NCBI GenBank assembly: GCA_030066015.1
Contig: JASJCL010000010.1
Location: 1 to 64,000 of the forward strand
Length of the DNA: 64,000 bases
Reading direction: 5' to 3'
Origin: Desulfosarcinaceae bacterium
Lineage (GTDB): Bacteria; Desulfobacterota; Desulfobacteria; Desulfobacterales; Desulfosarcinaceae
Shown here: positions 44,131-53,801 of the stretch, one piece after another
Layout of the letters: each line of letters starts with the position of its first letter
How positions within the stretch are numbered: the first letter of the stretch is position 1
Program-made: the position numbers and the translations under genes
The notes under the pieces: model-generated
Told to the model about the DNA's origin: nothing
Database searches by the model: none
The model's input: only the letters and a program-made list of their open reading frames with translations

Positions 44131-45411
44131 ATGACTGATACTGTTACCTTAACTTACGGAGATCACACTTATGAACTGCCGGTCATCATCGGCACTGAAG
44201 GAGAGAAGGCCATCGATATCAGCCGTCTGCGGGCCGATACCGGTTTCATCACCCTGGACACGGGCTATGGCAATACGGGCAGTTGTACGAGCAACATCAC
44301 CTTCATGGACGGCGAAAGGGGCATCCTGCGCTACCGCGGAATTCCCGTGGAGCAACTGGCGGAGAATTCCACCTTTAAAGAAACCGCCTATCTGCTGATC
44401 CATGGGCGCCTGCCCACCCAGCAGGAGTTGACCGAGTTCTCCATCATGCTCAACGACCACTCACTGGTCCACGAGGACATGAAGAATTTTTATCAGCACT
44501 TTCCCAGTGCTTCCCACCCCATGGGAATTCTCTCGGCCATGGTGAACGCCCTGCGCAGCTTCTACCCGGCCCTGAACAACACCGCCGAAGAGCTCAACAT
44601 GACGGTCACCCGTCTGCTGGCCAAGATCCGCACCATGGCGGCGATGTCCTACAAGATCTCCCGCGGCCACACGACGGTCTACCCCCGGCCGGACCTGGCC
44701 TATTGCGAGAACTTCCTCAACATGATGTTCGACACGCCGGTCAAGCCCTATGAGATCAAAAAGGAGGTGGTCCGGGCGCTGGAAGTGTTTTGGATTCTGC
44801 ACGCCGACCACGAGCAGAATTGCTCCACCTCGGCGGTGCGCATGGTGGGCAGCGCACGGGTCAACCTCTACGCCGCCATCTCCTCGGGAATCGCCGCCCT
44901 CTGGGGCCCACTGCACGGGGGCGCCAATCAGGCCGTCGTCGAAATGCTCAAAGCGATCCAGGCCGACGGCGGCAATTACCGGCGTGCGATCGAACGGGCC
45001 AAGGACCGTAGCGATCCCTTCCGTTTGATGGGCTTCGGCCACCGTGTCTACAAGACCTACGATCCGCGCGCCAAGATCATGAAGAAGATGTGCGATCAGC
45101 TGCTACCGGCCCTCAAAATCGAAGACCCCTTGCTGGAGATCGCCAGGGAGTTGGAGGAGATCGCCCGCAAAGACACCTACTTCATCGACCACAACCTCTA
45201 CCCCAACATCGATTTTTACAGCGGCATCGTCCTGCGCGCCATCGGCATCCCCACCAATATGTTCACGGTGATGTTCGCCATCGGGCGCCTGCCCGGCTGG
45301 ATTGCCCAGTGGAAGGAGAGTTTGGAGGATCCCCGCTGGAAGGTGAGCCGGCCGCGCCAGATTTACCTGGGACCGCTTACCACCGATTACACCCCGATCC
45401 AGGAGCGCTGA
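44131..45411 (+). CDS. gltA: Citrate synthase
   Basis: TCA-cycle enzyme of 426 aa that condenses oxaloacetate and acetyl-CoA. Signatures match the type II (Gram-negative, hexameric) group: LDTGYGNTGSCTSNITFMDGE, ILRYRGIPVEQLAE, HADHEQNCSTSAVRM with the catalytic His, GPLHGGANQAVVEML with the second His, GFGHRVYKTYDPRA, and VDFYSG-like NIDFYSGIVL. AAAGGAA precedes the ATG. It has its own promoter candidate and a strong terminator, so it is probably monocistronic. A sulfate reducer may use it in a complete oxidative cycle. Confidence 0.96.
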   Translation: MTDTVTLTYGDHTYELPVIIGTEGEKAIDISRLRADTGFITLDTGYGNTGSCTSNITFMDGERGILRYRGIPVEQLAENSTFKETAYLLIHGRLPTQQELTEFSIMLNDHSLVHEDMKNFYQHFPSASHPMGILSAMVNALRSFYPALNNTAEELNMTVTRLLAKIRTMAAMSYKISRGHTTVYPRPDLAYCENFLNMMFDTPVKPYEIKKEVVRALEVFWILHADHEQNCSTSAVRMVGSARVNLYAAISSGIAALWGPLHGGANQAVVEMLKAIQADGGNYRRAIERAKDRSDPFRLMGFGHRVYKTYDPRAKIMKKMCDQLLPALKIEDPLLEIARELEEIARKDTYFIDHNLYPNIDFYSGIVLRAIGIPTNMFTVMFAIGRLPGWIAQWKESLEDPRWKVSRPRQIYLGPLTTDYTPIQER

Positions 45412-45428
45412 CCTCTACCGGAGCACGA

Positions 45429-45466
45429 AAAAACCCACCGGACCGCGAGCGATACGGTGGGTTTTT
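45429..45466. terminator. Bidirectional terminator between gltA and upp
   Basis: AAAAACCCACCG (45429-45440) pairs perfectly with CGGTGGGTTTTT (45455-45466) around a 14-nt loop. The A and T flanks give T tracts on both strands, as expected between these convergent genes. Confidence 0.9.
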
Positions 45467-45498
45467 CATCGCTGAGGCGACCAGCAGTTTACCAGGGG

Positions 45499-46125
45499 CT
45501 ACTTGGTGCCGAAGATCTTGTCGCCGGCATCTCCCAACCCGGGCAGGATGTAGCCCACATCGTTGAGCCGCTCGTCGATGGCGGCCACATAGACATCCAC
45601 GTCCGGATGGGTCTCTTCGAGCCGTTTCAGTCCCTCAGGTGCGGCCACCAGGAAGAGGCCGCGGATCACCCTGCAGCCAGACTCCTTGAGGAGGTCGATG
45701 GTGGCCATCAGCGTCCCGCCGGTGGCCAGCATGGGGTCCAGGATGAGGGCCATCCGCTCCTCCATATTGCTCGTCATCTTGACGTAGTACCGCACCGGTT
45801 CAAGGGTCTCCTCGTTGCGATAGAGTCCCACCACGCTGGTTCGGGCCGACGGGATGAGATCCAGGACGCCGTCAATCATTCCCAGGCCGGCCCGCAGAAT
45901 CGGGACCACGGTGACTTTCTTGCCCTTGATGCGTTCAACGGACACATCGCCGGCCCAACCTTTGATCGTCCGGGTTTCTGTCTCCAAATCCTGGGTGGCT
46001 TCGTAGGTCAGAAGGCGGGCCAGCTCATTGGCCAGGTCCCTGAAGTCCTTGGTTGACACATCATCGGCTCGCATGAGTCCAAGCTTATGTTTGACCAGAG
46101 GGTGATCGACGAGATGTACGGGCAC
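45499..46125 (-). CDS. upp: Uracil phosphoribosyltransferase
   Basis: Pyrimidine salvage enzyme of 208 aa that makes UMP from uracil and PRPP. It shows [17 protein letters not shown] at the N-terminus, [19 protein letters not shown], the PRPP loop DPMLATGGT, and [18 protein letters not shown] at the C-terminus. The GTG at 46125 has AAGGAGG four to five bases upstream and starts the canonical N-terminus; an upstream frame to 46194 is not supported. Confidence 0.95.
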   Translation of the reverse strand: MPVHLVDHPLVKHKLGLMRADDVSTKDFRDLANELARLLTYEATQDLETETRTIKGWAGDVSVERIKGKKVTVVPILRAGLGMIDGVLDLIPSARTSVVGLYRNEETLEPVRYYVKMTSNMEERMALILDPMLATGGTLMATIDLLKESGCRVIRGLFLVAAPEGLKRLEETHPDVDVYVAAIDERLNDVGYILPGLGDAGDKIFGTK

Positions 46126-46386
46126 GGTGCCTCCTTTTGGGGAAGGGTTGACAATTTGCACGTCATGGATGGCGTGGTGACCTGAGCTGGCCACCGATTA
46201 ACGGGGCGATGGCTGCAGAGGCGCTTTCGCGCATCTGGGCGGAAAAGTCAAGCTCGGCGGGCGGGCGGCATGGGGTCAACGGCAACCCGCCCGGCGAAGT
46301 GCCGGAGCCATTCGCAGGGCGGGTCGACCCAATCGTGGGCAGATGCGGATTGGGCATCCGCAAAGGCAGGTGCGCGGATGCCGATC

Positions 46387-46689
46387 TTAGAGATCACCCA
46401 CGGGTCGTTTGAAAGTGAACAGGGCGGGGTCGATGACCAGCCGTTGTCCCACCTCTTCGACATTGCCCCCCAGTGCGGAAAAGGGTAGCGAGACCACGAA
46501 GAGCACACTCCCCACAAGGGTGGCCACGAATCCCAGGGGACGGACAACGAGCGCGTCGGCCGCCATCTTGCCTGCCGTGACCTGGTTATCTTCGCCGATA
46601 ACGGCCGCACCGGCGGCACCGGCGAAGGTCATGCCGACCAGCGTCACAATGACGAGCAGGGCCGTGAAACGCTTAATCGAATTCAACAT
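46387..46689 (-). CDS. Small exported or membrane protein
   Basis: Protein of 100 aa with an N-terminal signal-like segment, FTALLVIVTLVGMTFAGAAGA, followed by the sequence LVVRPLGFVATLVGSVLFVVSLPFSALGG, which is a second hydrophobic segment. Similar small proteins are common in Desulfobacterota and are sometimes called multidrug transporters without evidence. The AAAGGAG before the ATG is good. Function is unknown. Confidence 0.75.
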   Translation of the reverse strand: MLNSIKRFTALLVIVTLVGMTFAGAAGAAVIGEDNQVTAGKMAADALVVRPLGFVATLVGSVLFVVSLPFSALGGNVEEVGQRLVIDPALFTFKRPVGDL

Positions 46690-46908
46690 CTTGAACTCCT
46701 TTCACATACGAGGCTGTCCGGAGAGGTGTCGGGCGCCGGCACCGCCTGGGGCCCGGATCGGACAGGTGCTGCGGGGCACGGCGGAAGGCCGGCGGCGGTT
46801 GCACGCCTCCGGCAAGGGCGCTATAAATGGATTTTTCTATTACTTCGGCCGTTGGCGGGAAATCCTTAGCTCCTTCTAACAGATCGAAATCAGGTTAAAA
46901 AAAGCAAG

Positions 46909-49374
46909 TTGGCCTGTCAAGCAAAAACCCCAGCGAAACGCGGCTGGCAGCAGGTGGAGATCGCTGTGCCCCTGCCGCTGCACCAACCCTACACCTATCG
47001 CCTGCCGGAGCGATGGTGGGCCGAGGCCGCCGTGGGCAAACGGGCCCTGATACCGTTTGGGAACCGCCGCATGACGGGCTACATCGTGGGTGGCAGCAGG
47101 ACCGTCGATTCAAAGGCAACCAAGGCGGTCTTGGATCTCCTGGACGAGGAGCCGCTCTTCACCGACGAGCAGCTAACCCTCTTCCGTTGGGTCGCCCATT
47201 ACTATATGGCGCCCCTCGGGGAGGTGATCGCCACCGCCCTGCCCGCCGGCCTGGAGCTGCGCGACGCCATAACCATCTGTCTCACGGAGGCGGGTCGTGT
47301 GGCCTTGGCCGACGGCCGCGCCAGCGGCCGGGACGGTGCATTGCTGGCGGCCCTCGGTAAAGACGGCTGCCGCTTGACCCGGCTGACCAAGCGCCCCGAA
47401 TTGAGCGCCACCGAATCCGCTCTGAAACGGCTCGAGGCGTGCGGCTGGTTGACTCGCCGAAGACGATTCAATCAGCCGGTTCACTATAAAACCGAGCGCG
47501 TCGTTGCCCCGGCCATGAGGTTGCCGTCCGCCGCCAAGGTGTCGCCGGCGCGCAGACGGATCCTGGCCGTCCTTTCCGATGCGGGCCAGATGCCCCTGAA
47601 AGAGCTAAAGGCGCACTGCCCCACGGCATACAACTTGGTCCCCAAGATGGCGGCTGCCGCCCAAGTCCAGGTGACCCGGCGCCGGGTCTGGCGCGATCCT
47701 CTGGGAGACGCCGTCGAACCGGACACGCCCCTTCGCCTTACCCGGGAACAAACTGCGGTCGTCGAGACCGTCCAGGAGCGCTTGGGCGTTGGTTTCGACA
47801 CCTTCCTCCTATCGGGTGTCACCGGCAGTGGCAAGACCGAGGTCTACCTCCAATTGGCCCAGAAGGCCCTCGACCGCGGACGGACGGTGCTGGTGCTGGT
47901 TCCCGAAATCGCCCTCATCACGCAGACCGAACATCGTTTCCGCGCCCGTTTCGGTGATCGTATCGCCGTGCTGCACAGCGGCCTTTCGAAGGGCGAGCGC
48001 TTTGATCAATGGCAGCGCGTCCAGGCAGGCCATGCCGCCGTCGTCATCGGGGCAAGATCGGCGATTTTTGCACCGCTGACCAATATCGGTCTCATCGTCG
48101 TGGACGAGGAGCACGACGCTTCCTACAAGCAGGATACACCGCCCTTCTACAACGCCCGCGACCTGGCCGTCGTGCGTGCCAAGCAGAACGATGCTGTGGC
48201 GCTCCTCGGTTCGGCCACCCCCTCGCTGGCATCCGAATTTAACGCCACGCAGGGCAAGTATCATCTGCTGCGCCTCAAACAGCGCGTCCGTCGGCGCACG
48301 CTGCCGGAGATCACCGTGGTGGACATGGCGCCGCAGCGAATCAAGCGCGGGCTCGATCGCTGGATCAGCCCGGAACTGGACACCGCCCTCAGAGATACAT
48401 TGACCCGTGGCGAGCAAGCGCTGCTATTTCTCAACCGGCGGGGCTATGCGTATTTTCCGATCTGCACCGCCTGCGGCGAGACGCTCACGTGCAAGCACTG
48501 TGACATCACATTGACCCTGCATCAGCGCAGCAATGCCTATCGGTGCCACTATTGCGGCTTCAGTCGGGCGGCGATGGCCCCGTGCCCCAATTGCGGCCAA
48601 ACCGCCCTCAAAGCGCTGGGCACCGGGACTGAAAAGCTGGAGGCGGGGCTGGCGGCGCGGTTTCCGGAAGCACGCGTGGCCCGGATGGACCGCGACACCA
48701 CCCGTCGCAAAGGCAGCCTCGTCCGATTGCTCAAGCGATTGCGTAAGGGTGAAATCGACCTCCTCGTGGGGACCCAAATGGTGGCGAAAGGACACGATTT
48801 CCCCAACATCACCCTGGTGGGCGTCATCTGCGCCGACCTGAGCTTGAGCTTACCCGACTTCCGCGCCAGCGAGAGCACCTTCCAGCTGCTGGCCCAGGTG
48901 GCCGGGCGAGCCGGACGCGGCGAGCGGCCCGGACAGGTGATCCTGCAGACCTTCACACCGAACCACTTCAGCATTCAGGCCGCCCGGCGTCAGGATGTGG
49001 CGCAGTTCTACCGCAAGGAGATCGCTTTCCGGCGCGACCTGGCCTATCCCCCGTGTGCCCGCATGATCCAACTGCGCTTCAGCGGGCGGTCGGCCGCCAC
49101 AACGGCTGAAACAGCGGCACGGGCCGGCGAACTGGCGCGCCGGTTCGCACGGGCACCAGCGTCGAACACGCCAATGGACCCTATCGTCCTGGGCCCCATC
49201 GAAGCCCCTGTCGCCCGCATCGCCGATCGGTATCGGTGGCAGCTCCTGCTCAAAGGGCAGCGCATTGCCGATCTGCATAGGGTGGTGCAACGGCTGCTGA
49301 CCGCTCTCCACAAGGAGGGACAGGATCGCCGGGTGCGTATTCGGGTGGACGTAGATCCCCTAAAGATGATGTAA
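46909..49374 (+). CDS. priA: Primosomal protein N' (replication restart helicase)
   Basis: DNA helicase of about 821 aa that reloads the replisome at stalled forks. The 3' DNA-binding domain begins VEIAVPLPLHQPYTYRLPE. The helicase has Walker A GVTGSGKTEVYL, Walker B VVDEEHDASYK and motif III GSATPSLAS. The zinc-binding insert shows CTACGETLTCKHCD and CHYCGF with PCPNCG. It ends with a family-type VRIRVDVDPLKMM. The start is a TTG at 46909; a GTG at 46954 just before VEIAVP is possible. Confidence 0.95.
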   Translation: MACQAKTPAKRGWQQVEIAVPLPLHQPYTYRLPERWWAEAAVGKRALIPFGNRRMTGYIVGGSRTVDSKATKAVLDLLDEEPLFTDEQLTLFRWVAHYYMAPLGEVIATALPAGLELRDAITICLTEAGRVALADGRASGRDGALLAALGKDGCRLTRLTKRPELSATESALKRLEACGWLTRRRRFNQPVHYKTERVVAPAMRLPSAAKVSPARRRILAVLSDAGQMPLKELKAHCPTAYNLVPKMAAAAQVQVTRRRVWRDPLGDAVEPDTPLRLTREQTAVVETVQERLGVGFDTFLLSGVTGSGKTEVYLQLAQKALDRGRTVLVLVPEIALITQTEHRFRARFGDRIAVLHSGLSKGERFDQWQRVQAGHAAVVIGARSAIFAPLTNIGLIVVDEEHDASYKQDTPPFYNARDLAVVRAKQNDAVALLGSATPSLASEFNATQGKYHLLRLKQRVRRRTLPEITVVDMAPQRIKRGLDRWISPELDTALRDTLTRGEQALLFLNRRGYAYFPICTACGETLTCKHCDITLTLHQRSNAYRCHYCGFSRAAMAPCPNCGQTALKALGTGTEKLEAGLAARFPEARVARMDRDTTRRKGSLVRLLKRLRKGEIDLLVGTQMVAKGHDFPNITLVGVICADLSLSLPDFRASESTFQLLAQVAGRAGRGERPGQVILQTFTPNHFSIQAARRQDVAQFYRKEIAFRRDLAYPPCARMIQLRFSGRSAATTAETAARAGELARRFARAPASNTPMDPIVLGPIEAPVARIADRYRWQLLLKGQRIADLHRVVQRLLTALHKEGQDRRVRIRVDVDPLKMM

Positions 49375-49574
49375 ACAGCGCGCCCGTGACAATGGTGGAT
49401 CGGCATCTATATTACGGCGCTTTTCTTGCATCAATTTCGTCGGTGACCCGATCCCCACGCCGGTGGTTTGACGCCTTGACATTCCACGGCGCGGGCCTTA
49501 CACAGTGGGTTGCTTTACCGCAATCGTCACTGTTGGCAATCGTCGCTCTTTTAGAACGATCAAGGAGACAAGAT

Positions 49575-50324
49575 ATGAATCACCGGCATGTCATTACGGT
49601 TCTGCTGCAGGCTGCGCTGATACTCCTGTTGGCCATCGGGGCCGCCTGGGCCAGCGATGTGTCCCAGCCCGCACCCAAGCTGGTCTTAGAAGAGACCGCC
49701 TTTAATTTTGACCCGGTGGTGGACGGGGCCCTGGTCAACCACGATTTCGCGGTGCGGAACGAGGGAGATGCGGTCCTCCACATCAACCAGGTCAAAACGG
49801 GCTGAGGCTGTTCGGTTGCCTCCTATCCGAGGCAGATCCCTCCCGGTGGCGAGGGAAAGATCAGCGTCCAAGTGAACACCAGCGGCTATGGCGGCCGTGA
49901 CATGAAGAAAACCATTTCCGTCAACACGGATGACCCGAAACGACCTTGGACGACGTTGTCCATGACGGGCAGGGTCGAAGCATTCGCCATGGTGGCGCCC
50001 CGTTATGCGCGCCTCAATGGCAAGGTGGGCACTTCGGTGCGTGCGGTGGTACGCATCACGCCGACGGCGGCCTATCCGTTCAAGATCACCGATGTACTGG
50101 CGAAAAGCGGTCAGCATATCGCCTATGAACTGGTCCAACCGAGCGCAGAGACACAGGGCGCCTACCTCCTCACCGTGACCAACATAAAAAAAGAGGCCGG
50201 CCGCTATGCCGACACCATCACTCTCAAGACCGACAGCGAGGTGCGCTCCGAGCTGAAGGTCGGTGTCTACGGCTACATCTCCAACGCATCGGAAAAACCG
50301 GTCACCGGCAAGGCCGGCGGCTGA
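49575..50324 (+). CDS. DUF1573-like exported protein with an in-frame UGA, probable selenoprotein
   Basis: Protein of 249 residues if UGA at codon 77 (49803-49805) is read as selenocysteine. It starts with a signal peptide (AALILLLAIGAAWA) after AAGGAG and ATG at 49575. Residues about 36-125 match DUF1573: FNFDPVVDGALVNHDFAVRN, then VKTG-U-GCSVASY and IPPGGEGKISVQVNT. In ordinary DUF1573 proteins this site reads CGCT, so the UGA replaces the first of two conserved Cys. The frame stays open for 173 codons past it and keeps family motifs. Hairpins lie just downstream of the UGA. The alternatives are a nonsense mutation or sequence error, or two separate genes. Confidence 0.78.
49806..49856 (+). 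promoter_or_regulatory. Candidate bacterial SECIS region after the UGA
   Basis: Two hairpins follow the UGA. The first pairs TGCCTC (49817-49822) with GAGGCA (49829-49834) around CTATCC. The second pairs TCCCTC (49837-49842) with GAGGGA (49851-49856) around CCGGTGGC, which contains the GGU-type loop seen in some bSECIS elements, 37 nt after the UGA, at the far edge of the usual 16 to 37 nt range. Either could be the SelB-binding structure; neither is a perfect match to E. coli fdhF. Confidence 0.4.
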
Positions 50325-50448
50325 TCGATTGGCCAACCGGTGCGATCGAACGCGGTCGCTCCAACCTACAACTGCGTGATCCAGCGCCGAGCTTGCCCCC
50401 GTAGGCCAGTGGATCGGCTCGGTAACACCATGAACAGAAAAAGTTTCA

Positions 50449-51084
50449 ATGCCCTTTAACCATATCGCGGTGGTCGCCTTTGACTGTGACGGCGTCATGT
50501 TCGACTCCGCCGACGCCAACATCGCCTACTACAATCAGATCCTGGCCCACTTGGGACGGTCGGCCATGACGGCCGACCAGGAGGCCTATACCCATAGCCA
50601 CACCGTGAGGGAAAGCCTTGCCCATCTGCTGGCCGACGCGCCCCACCTGATCACGGCGGCGGACGCGTTCCGACTTCGGACGGGTTATCTGCCATTCATC
50701 CGACACATGCGCATGGAACCGCACCTTCGCCACCTGCTCAACCAACTGCAGGGGCGCTGCAAAACCGCCATCGCCACCAACCGCACCGACACCATGAACC
50801 GGGTACTGGCGGAGCACGACCTGGAGGGGTGGTTCGATATGGTGGTCAGCGCCGCCGATGTCACCCACCCCAAGCCCCATCCGGAACAGCTGCTCACCAT
50901 CATGGCGCATTTTCACATCCGACCGCATGAGCTCTGTTTCATTGGCGACTCTGACTTGGACCAGCAGGCCGCCGATGCCGCGGGCGTGCCATTCATCGCC
51001 TACGGCAACCCCGATCTTCGGGCTGCCGCCCACATCCACCGTCTGGACGCGGTACTCGACCTCATCGGCATCGGCGAAAACTGA
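50449..51084 (+). CDS. HAD-superfamily hydrolase, phosphoglycolate phosphatase-like
   Basis: Protein of 211 aa of the HAD subfamily IA. The nucleophile motif is FDCDGVMFDS (Asp residues about 10 and 12), motif II is TAIATNRTDTM, and motif III and IV are KPHPEQL and FIGDSDLDQQAA. It resembles Gph and pyrophosphatase-like members; the substrate is not determined. No ribosome-binding site is obvious before the ATG at 50449. The SidJ-like gene begins 6 bp after the stop, so the two are cotranscribed. Confidence 0.87.
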   Translation: MPFNHIAVVAFDCDGVMFDSADANIAYYNQILAHLGRSAMTADQEAYTHSHTVRESLAHLLADAPHLITAADAFRLRTGYLPFIRHMRMEPHLRHLLNQLQGRCKTAIATNRTDTMNRVLAEHDLEGWFDMVVSAADVTHPKPHPEQLLTIMAHFHIRPHELCFIGDSDLDQQAADAAGVPFIAYGNPDLRAAAHIHRLDAVLDLIGIGEN

Positions 51085-51090
51085 GGCGCC

Positions 51091-52716
51091 ATGGGGCCAC
51101 CGGTGCCAATCCCTCAACACACACCCTCAGCCGACCATTTGCGTCAACATCTGAGCAGTGACTTCAGCCATGCCTATGTGGCCGTCAACGAGCTCCTCCT
51201 ATCGGCGGAGCGCCGACCGGCCAGCATTTCGGCCGACGCCCTGAACGCCCTCATCGAACTGCTCGCCGATAATGGCCGTTTTGCCAAGGCACGCCAGCGC
51301 TACTTCCTTTATAAACAGACGGCCCACACCCTCGCCACCGTCTACGCCGCCCCTAAGGCCCCACCATCTTTGGCGGCGCTGGCCCACAACGGTCTCCGGC
51401 GGGTCCTGATGACGGCCCAGGGCGACGGGTTGCGCGCCGCAGCAGATGCCCTGGGCGGTCTACCGGTGGCGATTCCATGTCCGACCCCGCCCGAATTCGT
51501 CCCGTCTGCCGGCGCAGGCCTGCCCCAGGCGGATTGCCGAACCCTGCTCACCGGGGCCGCCATCGATAATGCCGGCAGCCCCTATCTGATGGGCCGCACC
51601 TTGATCCTGCCCAGTGCCCGCGGCGACGTCCTGGTGGCCGTGAAGCTGGCCCGGCGGGAGAGCGATCTCCCCAACCTCTATCGGGAAGCCTTCTGGTTGG
51701 TGCAATTGCAGAATCGCCGGGCGGGGATATCAACGGCAGCGCACATCCCCCAGCTACTGAAGGTCAAGGGGGGGCCGCTGTTTCGCCTCAAGGCGCCGCC
51801 CATCGCGCTCGATAACGGCGGCCCCATCCATCCTGATCGCGTGGCCATCGCCTACAAGGCCCGCTCCGGTTATTTCAATTACCCCAACGACGATCGTCCC
51901 CAGCATCGGCCCGATGGCGACCAATTGCGATCGATGATGGCCCGCAACGCCCACCAGATGGGCACTCTTGCCGCTCAGGGCATCCTCCATTCGGCGCCCA
52001 TCCCGCTCTTCCACAACCGTATCCAGCGCCATCGTCGGGACGACGCCGGACGCTACCAATGGTATCGGGCCGGTCGCCTTGACCGCTGGCTGACCTCCTG
52101 CCGCTTTCCCAACATGGGTGCCGACGGGCTGCGCGATTTCGAGCACCTCGAGGTTCATTGCGGCAGCAGCAAGCGGCTCTTCCGGGAGATCGGCACCCAA
52201 TTTCTCAGCTTCCTGCTGGTGATCGGTTCCTATTTCCGCAGTGCCGCGCCTGGCCGAGTGGGGTTAGGGCCGGGCGGCCGCACGGTCGACGCCCGAGACC
52301 TCTTCGATCGGAAGTTGCTGGAGCGCCTTATCCGCGTCATCTTCAGCAGCTATTATCGCGGCTTTACTGGGGAGGCCCATGCGCCTGTATTGCGCGCCGA
52401 TCTTCCGCAGCTCTGTGAGCGCATGGTTGCCGAAATGGGACAGGATCGGCACATGGTGGAGATCTTGCGGGCAGTCGACCAGATGGAAATGGACGATATC
52501 AGCTTTGCCACCTTTCTCCGCGAGGGCGGCATGCCGGCCGAGGAGATTGCCCGACGCAAACGGGGCGTCGCCGATATCGAGCTGCTCAGCGGACCGCACC
52601 TGGGGAATTTCAATCGACAGATCTCCCTTCCCGAACTCACCGACGCCGTGGGCGTCATGGCCGCCCTGTGCATGGATGGGCGCCACCGAATCGATGGCGC
52701 AACGCCATCCCCCTGA
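51091..52716 (+). CDS. Kinase-fold protein resembling SidJ-related pseudokinases
   Basis: Protein of 541 aa. The middle region reads like a divergent protein-kinase fold: a Gly-containing PYLMGRTLILPSARGDVLVAV with a possible beta-3 Lys in VAVKLARRES, and a possible alpha-C Glu in LYREAFWLVQLQ (about 188-213). Later, NAHQMGTLAAQGILHSAPIP and GLRDFEHLEVHCGSS may include the degenerate catalytic region. I recall the SidJ-related pseudokinase name being applied to similar Desulfobacterota proteins; SidJ itself is a calmodulin-dependent glutamylase of Legionella. That link is from memory of the family and not from alignment. Coupled to the HAD gene upstream. Confidence 0.55.
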   Translation: MGPPVPIPQHTPSADHLRQHLSSDFSHAYVAVNELLLSAERRPASISADALNALIELLADNGRFAKARQRYFLYKQTAHTLATVYAAPKAPPSLAALAHNGLRRVLMTAQGDGLRAAADALGGLPVAIPCPTPPEFVPSAGAGLPQADCRTLLTGAAIDNAGSPYLMGRTLILPSARGDVLVAVKLARRESDLPNLYREAFWLVQLQNRRAGISTAAHIPQLLKVKGGPLFRLKAPPIALDNGGPIHPDRVAIAYKARSGYFNYPNDDRPQHRPDGDQLRSMMARNAHQMGTLAAQGILHSAPIPLFHNRIQRHRRDDAGRYQWYRAGRLDRWLTSCRFPNMGADGLRDFEHLEVHCGSSKRLFREIGTQFLSFLLVIGSYFRSAAPGRVGLGPGGRTVDARDLFDRKLLERLIRVIFSSYYRGFTGEAHAPVLRADLPQLCERMVAEMGQDRHMVEILRAVDQMEMDDISFATFLREGGMPAEEIARRKRGVADIELLSGPHLGNFNRQISLPELTDAVGVMAALCMDGRHRIDGATPSP

Positions 52717-52950
52717 TCCGGGTCGAAGGCAGTGCAACGGGGGGCGGGGCGGCAAGCAGGAAACCGGCCTGCCTTGGGGCGTGGACCGTTATCGGCTGAC
52801 AGGGGCAATTCGGCGTGGGCCGACATCGGTTTTCAGATGAGTAGGACCGCTCACGGCGAGGTGCCACGGAAGGGGCGCCGCTCTCCCCATCCAGAGAGCC
52901 TGAGGCGCAGCTAAACCCGTTTGGGACGCGCCATCTGAGTTGCAAAGCTC

Positions 52951-53430
52951 TCAGTGCACATAACGGATCAGCAGGTAAATCTCCCACGCGATCACGGAGG
53001 AGAAGAGCATCAGAATGGAGGTAATGATGGTACGGATGTAAAGCCCCACCCGCCGGAGAAACACGTGGCTGAACACCACCAGGATAACAACGGAGAAGCA
53101 GGTGAGGGCGTATTTGGCGCCGATGAACACCACGGGCCCGTGGGCGAGAAAATAGGCCATGACGGGATTGAGTTCAGTGGCCCCCCGATCCACCAGCCAG
53201 AGGGTTAAAAACGCATCCGTCAGACTGAAGAGCAGGATCAAAACGATGGCGGCAAACAGGGTTGTGCTGTAGTGGTCAAGGAGGAGGACGCGGTGATGAT
53301 CGGCTTCCCGGCGAATCTGGCGGCGACGGCCATTGAAGAACAGATAGCGAAGGGGCGGCAGGCGTCGTTGGCGCCGGTCGCCTTTGAGTCGTTGATTGAC
53401 AGGTTGAACCGCATCTTGCTTGGACAGCAT
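52951..53430 (-). CDS. DUF5658-like membrane protein
   Basis: Protein of about 159 aa. The basic N-terminus (about 1-55) is followed by three or four membrane segments. The motif LTDAFLTLWLVDRGATELNPVM with GPVVFIGAKYALT is typical of DUF5658, a small integral membrane family of unknown function. The ATG at 53430, with GGGAG six bases upstream, is preferred over the ATG at 53499. No operon partner is evident. Confidence 0.75.
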   Translation of the reverse strand: MLSKQDAVQPVNQRLKGDRRQRRLPPLRYLFFNGRRRQIRREADHHRVLLLDHYSTTLFAAIVLILLFSLTDAFLTLWLVDRGATELNPVMAYFLAHGPVVFIGAKYALTCFSVVILVVFSHVFLRRVGLYIRTIITSILMLFSSVIAWEIYLLIRYVH

Positions 53431-53801
53431 GGCTGCTCCCTTTCCGCTGATCTCACCATTGCTTGCGTTGAGGTGCGCCGCCGCCTTGCTCATCTTCACG
53501 GTTGCACATGTACGCGTCGCTGGATCGGGTCGATGGACGAAATCGAGACCATACGCCGGTCCAGATCGTCACTCGCTCCGCATTAACTCAAGAGCCATGC
53601 CAAACGTGTTGAATGAGTTTAGTGCATGATATCAAATAGATAAAAATAATTTTCCCAAATCGAATGGGTAATAAATTACCCACCCTTGCCATTTATGGGT
53701 AATTTAATCGCCACATCTGGCAAATCTATCCAGGTACTCAACGCTCGGCTCTCGACGTTGGCGAGAGGGTGCTCCTGGGGTCTTCTGGAACGTGTGGCGG
53801 G
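53431..53801. other. 371-bp intergenic region with a palindrome cluster
   Basis: The gap holds the repeated TGGGTAAT/ATTACCCA elements at 53665-53706 in an AT-rich setting and the leader of the DUF5658-like gene. I saw no credible gene in it. Confidence 0.5.
53665..53706. repeat. TGGGTAAT palindrome cluster
   Basis: TGGGTAAT (53665-53672) and ATTACCCA (53675-53682) form an 8-2-8 palindrome. A third copy of TGGGTAAT at 53696-53703 also pairs with the middle arm to make an 11-bp inverted repeat around 13 bases (53672-53706). The arrangement of three half sites resembles a cooperative operator. It lies about 235 bp upstream of the DUF5658-like start. Confidence 0.55.

Noticed and set aside
49386..50324. 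Two separate genes, one ending at the TGA at 49803 and one starting later near 49872
   Set aside because: The DUF1573 domain continues across the TGA in the same frame, and no start with a ribosome-binding site follows. A single selenocysteine gene explains the data better.
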